A stretch of 64,000 bases of DNA from assembly GCA_023091665.1 (NCBI GenBank), contig JALJCQ010000007.1, forward strand, positions 1,550,001 to 1,614,000. Reading direction: 5' to 3'. This DNA comes from Pythium myriotylum (lineage: Eukaryota; Oomycota; Peronosporomycetes; Pythiales; Pythiaceae). Each line of letters starts with the position of its first letter. The stretch's first letter is position 1. Below the pieces are notes generated by a model. That model ran no database searches. It had not been told where the DNA came from and saw nothing but the letters and a program-made list of their open reading frames with translations. Position numbers and translations under genes: made by a program. Shown here piece after piece: positions 60,812 through 64,000 of the stretch.

Positions 60812-63800
60812 ATGAGCCCAAGCCCAGCCGACTCTGCCTCCACCGACTTCGCCTCCCCAGCCTTCGCCATGGATTCGACCACCCCAGCCCGCATCAACAA
60901 GTTCGACGGAACCAACTTCCACACATGGAAGTTCAAGATGCAGATGGTGCTCGAAGAACGCGACGTCTGGGAAGTTGTCTGTGGAGAGGTCAAACTCGAG
61001 CAGTGCCAGACCGACGCGGACCGAGCCCTCTCAAGAAGAAGTCTCGCAAGGCGCTCGCGATGATCTGTCTCGCGATGGAAGACTCGCAGCTCCCGCTGGT
61101 TCGGTCGGCGAGTGGTGCGCAAGATGCATGGTCAAGACTGGAAGAACACTTCGAGAAGAAGAGCCTTGCCAACAAGCTCTTTCTTCGTCGTCGTTTCTTC
61201 ACGACCATGATGGAAGAAGGTGACGATGTGCTCACGCACATCAACAAGCTCAAGACCCTGGCGGAGCAACTCGACGCAGTCGGCGCTCCGGTCAGCGAAG
61301 ACGACTTGGTGATCACGCTTCTCGGCAGTCTCAGCGAGTCGTACCAGTTCCTCATCACGGCGTTGGAGTCGCGTGTCGACGCGCTCACGTGGGAACTCGT
61401 GACGTCTCGGCTGCTCCACGAAGACATGAAGCGCAAGGAGCAAGGTGGCGACGGAGCCACGCTTGGCCAAGCGTTCATGACAAGTGACGCGAAGCCCAAG
61501 GGCCGTGCAGTCAAGAAGACTGGCACGTGCAACTACTGCGGCAAGATCGGTCATTGGGCCGCGGAGTGCCACTCGCGTGTCAAGGACAACGGCAACGGCA
61601 ACGGCAACTCCGGCGGCAACGGCAACGGAAACGGCAACCCTCGGCAACGGTTCCAGCGAGCGAACCTTGCGCGAGATGAAGACCCCGGCGAGTACCTGTT
61701 CTCGGTCGGGAAGACCCAAGGCAAGTCGAGTCAATCCACGGCGTGGTTGGTCGACTCGGGTGCGACTCAGCACATGTCGCGAACCAAGCAGTTCATGATG
61801 AACTACAAGAAGATCGACCCAGTCGACGTGCATCTGGCCGATGATGGCACGGTCCAAGCGGTTGGCGTGGGAGACATTCTCATGTCGATGAAGACTCCAA
61901 GCGGTGTCAAGAAGGGTTTGCTCACCAACGTGTGGCATATCCCCAAGCTCAGCCGCAACCTGTTCTCGGTCGGAAGATTCACGGAGGACGTTGCTCCCGT
62001 GACGTTCGACAAGGACGGTTGCTTCGTCGTTCTCAAGGGCGCCAAGCGGACCATCGGCACTCGAATCGGCAAGGGTCTGTTCAAGCTCAACATGTCTCCA
62101 GTGTCGACTGAAGCAGCCCACGCCGCCAGTGCAAGACGAGGTCGCGCCATGTCCAAGTCGTACCTGTGGCACCTCCGACTCGGTCACATCGGCTTCAGCG
62201 GTCTCGAAGCCATCGTCAAGAAGGACCTCGCCGACGGACTCGACATTGGGTCTGTGCAAGAGTGGGAGGTCTGTGAAGGCTGTGCACTCGGCAAGCTGAC
62301 TCGCGTCAAGTTCCAGTCGGGCACGACCAAGCGGTCTGCGAATCTGCTTGACGTCGTGTACAGCGATGTGGCCGGCCCCATGAAGACTCCGACTTTCGGC
62401 GGCATGAAGTACTTCGCCACGTTCACCGACGACAAGTCTCGACTGTGCAAGTTGTACCTGATGCGGTCCAAGGACGAAGTCTACGACAAGTTCGTCGAGT
62501 TCGTCAACTGGGCCGAGAACCAAACCGGTCGTCGAGTCAAGGTGCTTCGAACCGACGGCGGCGGCGAGTACCAGTCGGCCAAGCTTGCCAAGTTCTGCCG
62601 CAAGCGTGGCATCGAGCACGACGTCACGCCGCCATACACGCCTCAGTTGAACGGTGTGGCGGAGCGCATGAACCGAACCATCGGTGAGTGTGGTCGTTGC
62701 AAGCTCCACCATGCCAACTTGTCCGACGAGTACTGGGGCGAAGCCGTCATGACTGCAGTCGAAGTTCGCAACCGACTTCCGACCCGCGCTCAAGACTTGT
62801 ACAAGTCGCCGTACGAAGAATGGTACGGGAAGAAGCCCTTGCTCGCCAACTTCAAGGTGTTCGGCTGCCATGCGTACGTCCACGTGCCCAAGGAGAAGCG
62901 GTCGAAGTTCGACGCCCGAGCCATCTTGTGTCGGTTCCTCGGCTACTCGGACCACGAGAAGGCGTATCGGTTTGAAGAAATCGCAACCGGTCCGGATCGT
63001 CATCAGTCGAGACGCACAGTTCATGGAAGACACATTCGACGATGGCAAGCGCGAAGAACCCTGGAGCAAGTCCGTCGAGTTCCGCGACGATGAAGATGAT
63101 GAAGATCAAGATGAAGCAACCGACAACCAAGATGATGAAGACATGGGTGGGCAGCCAGCCTCACCAGCACCAAGTCAGCGCAGCTACGAGCGACCGGAGT
63201 GGCAACAGGGCCAGCGGTCGCAGCGTCCAGCAGCACCAGCATCGGCCCAGCAGCCGAATGTCGACTACGCACCAGGGTCCAAGCGCCACTCTCGCACGCA
63301 CTCGCTCGAGAACCTGGCTGAACCGCCAGTTGAGAAGCGCTACGGACGGGTTGGACGCACAAGTGGTGCGACTCCACCACCCACGCAAGGTCAAGGACAT
63401 CGCTCGAAGATCTGTCTGCACTGCTCACGTCGATCGAAGAGGAAGGCGTAGAAGATGACGATGAAGAAGGCGAAGACGTGCAAGAACAAGGGGGAGAAGA
63501 CCTGATTACGAAGAGTTTGCTCTCGTCGTGAATTCAGGGGGAGAGTTGCCGACATCGTTCAAGTCGGCGATGGAATCCGACGACGCCAGCAACTGGAAGG
63601 AAGCTTGCGACTCCGAGCTTGAGTCGCTCAAGAAGAACGAGACATGGGACCTAGTCCCTTTGCCAGCCGGACGCAAGGCCATCACCAGCAAGTGGGTGTT
63701 CAAGGTCAAGGAAACCGCCGAAGGACTCGTCGAACGGTACAAGGCTCGACTCGTTGCCAAGGGGTTCCTGCAGAAGTACGGCATCGACTTCGAAGAGACG

Positions 63801-64000
63801 TTCGCACCCGTCGCCAAGTTCACGTCGATCCGCACCATCCTCAGCATCGCCGCTCGACACAAGCTCATGATCCATCAGATGGATGTCAAGACGGCGTTCC
63901 TGAACGGCAACCTCGACGAAGAAATCTACATGAAGCAGCCCGAAGGCTTCGTCGACCAGCGCCACCCCGACTACGTGTGCAAGCTCAAGCGCTCGCTCTA
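60812..64000 (+). pseudogene. Cop17 polyprotein, frameshifted and partial
   Basis: All motifs to the first RT region are recognisable ([31 protein letters not shown]35[18 protein letters not shown]). One-base changes break the frame near 61031 (missing T in CCCTCTTC), 62992 (extra C), 63391 (missing C) and 63502 (missing A with a neighbouring change). The four breaks are at short homopolymers. If they are consensus errors, the gene could be intact. Confidence 0.88.

Larger units (their letters stand above)
60449..64000 (+). mobile_element. Cop17: copia element running off the window
   Basis: LTR30, PBS (60808-60820), gag, protease, integrase, linker and the start of RT. The 3' part and LTR lie beyond 64000. 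Confidence 0.9.

Noticed and set aside
1..64000. Bacterial or phage origin with operons and ribosome-binding sites
   Set aside because: Copia, chromodomain-gypsy and pogo-like elements, the tRNA-iMet half-molecule PBS and Kozak-like starts are eukaryotic. No Shine-Dalgarno-led gene series is visible.

Overview
The window is a eukaryotic retrotransposon graveyard and nursery in one. Essentially all 64 kb is made of copies of a single Ty1/copia family (called Cop here), plus three copies of a frameshifted pogo/DDE_1-type DNA transposase locus and pieces of a Ty3/gypsy chromodomain polyprotein. I see no host housekeeping gene, tRNA, rRNA or CRISPR. GC-rich third positions, one long Gag-Pol frame, and the style of the gag and transposase proteins suggest an oomycete (water mould) genome. 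That assignment is inference from family resemblance, not from a search.

The family is defined by a 343-375 bp LTR (5'-TGTTGAAG...TTCCAACA-3'), a primer-binding site matching the anticodon arm of initiator tRNA-Met (half-tRNA priming as in Drosophila copia), a single polyprotein of about 1455 aa (gag, CCHC knuckle, protease, integrase, reverse transcriptase, RNase H), a GA-rich polypurine tract, and 5-bp target-site duplications (TSDs). There are 30 complete or partial LTRs. Five elements have an uninterrupted polyprotein: Cop2 (9650-14661, -), Cop5 (20152-25179, -), Cop7 (29638-34697, +), Cop11 (42090-47127, -) and Cop14 (51369-56417, -). Only Cop7 has a matching TSD (CACCC) directly on both sides.

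Layout. 1-9605: a truncated minus-strand element (Cop0) hit by plus-strand Cop1, whose integrase region is interrupted at GCACT by a six-LTR tandem array of 527/529-bp units. 9606-16508: 44 bp of host element, then full Cop2 and 5' fragment Cop3, inverted relative to Cop1. 16509-20151: a unit of LTR, partial gag, transposase, gypsy tail, LTR. 20152-25179: full Cop5. 25180-36663: two more copies of the gag/transposase/gypsy unit in the opposite orientation, the second split by intact Cop7. 36664-58343: Cop9, split at GAGAG by a 17.1-kb all-minus chain of six LTRs (Cop10 to Cop14). 58344-64000: Cop15, Cop16 and Cop17, fragmentary and frameshifted.

The pentamers next to each LTR act as barcodes. 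They show that the same insertion events recur at several places, often inverted, so the locus grew by nested insertion followed by duplication and LTR-LTR recombination. From about 56.2 kb to the end of the window, one-base indels become frequent while the first 56 kb has essentially none in the copia frames. This may be a consensus-quality boundary in the assembly rather than biology.
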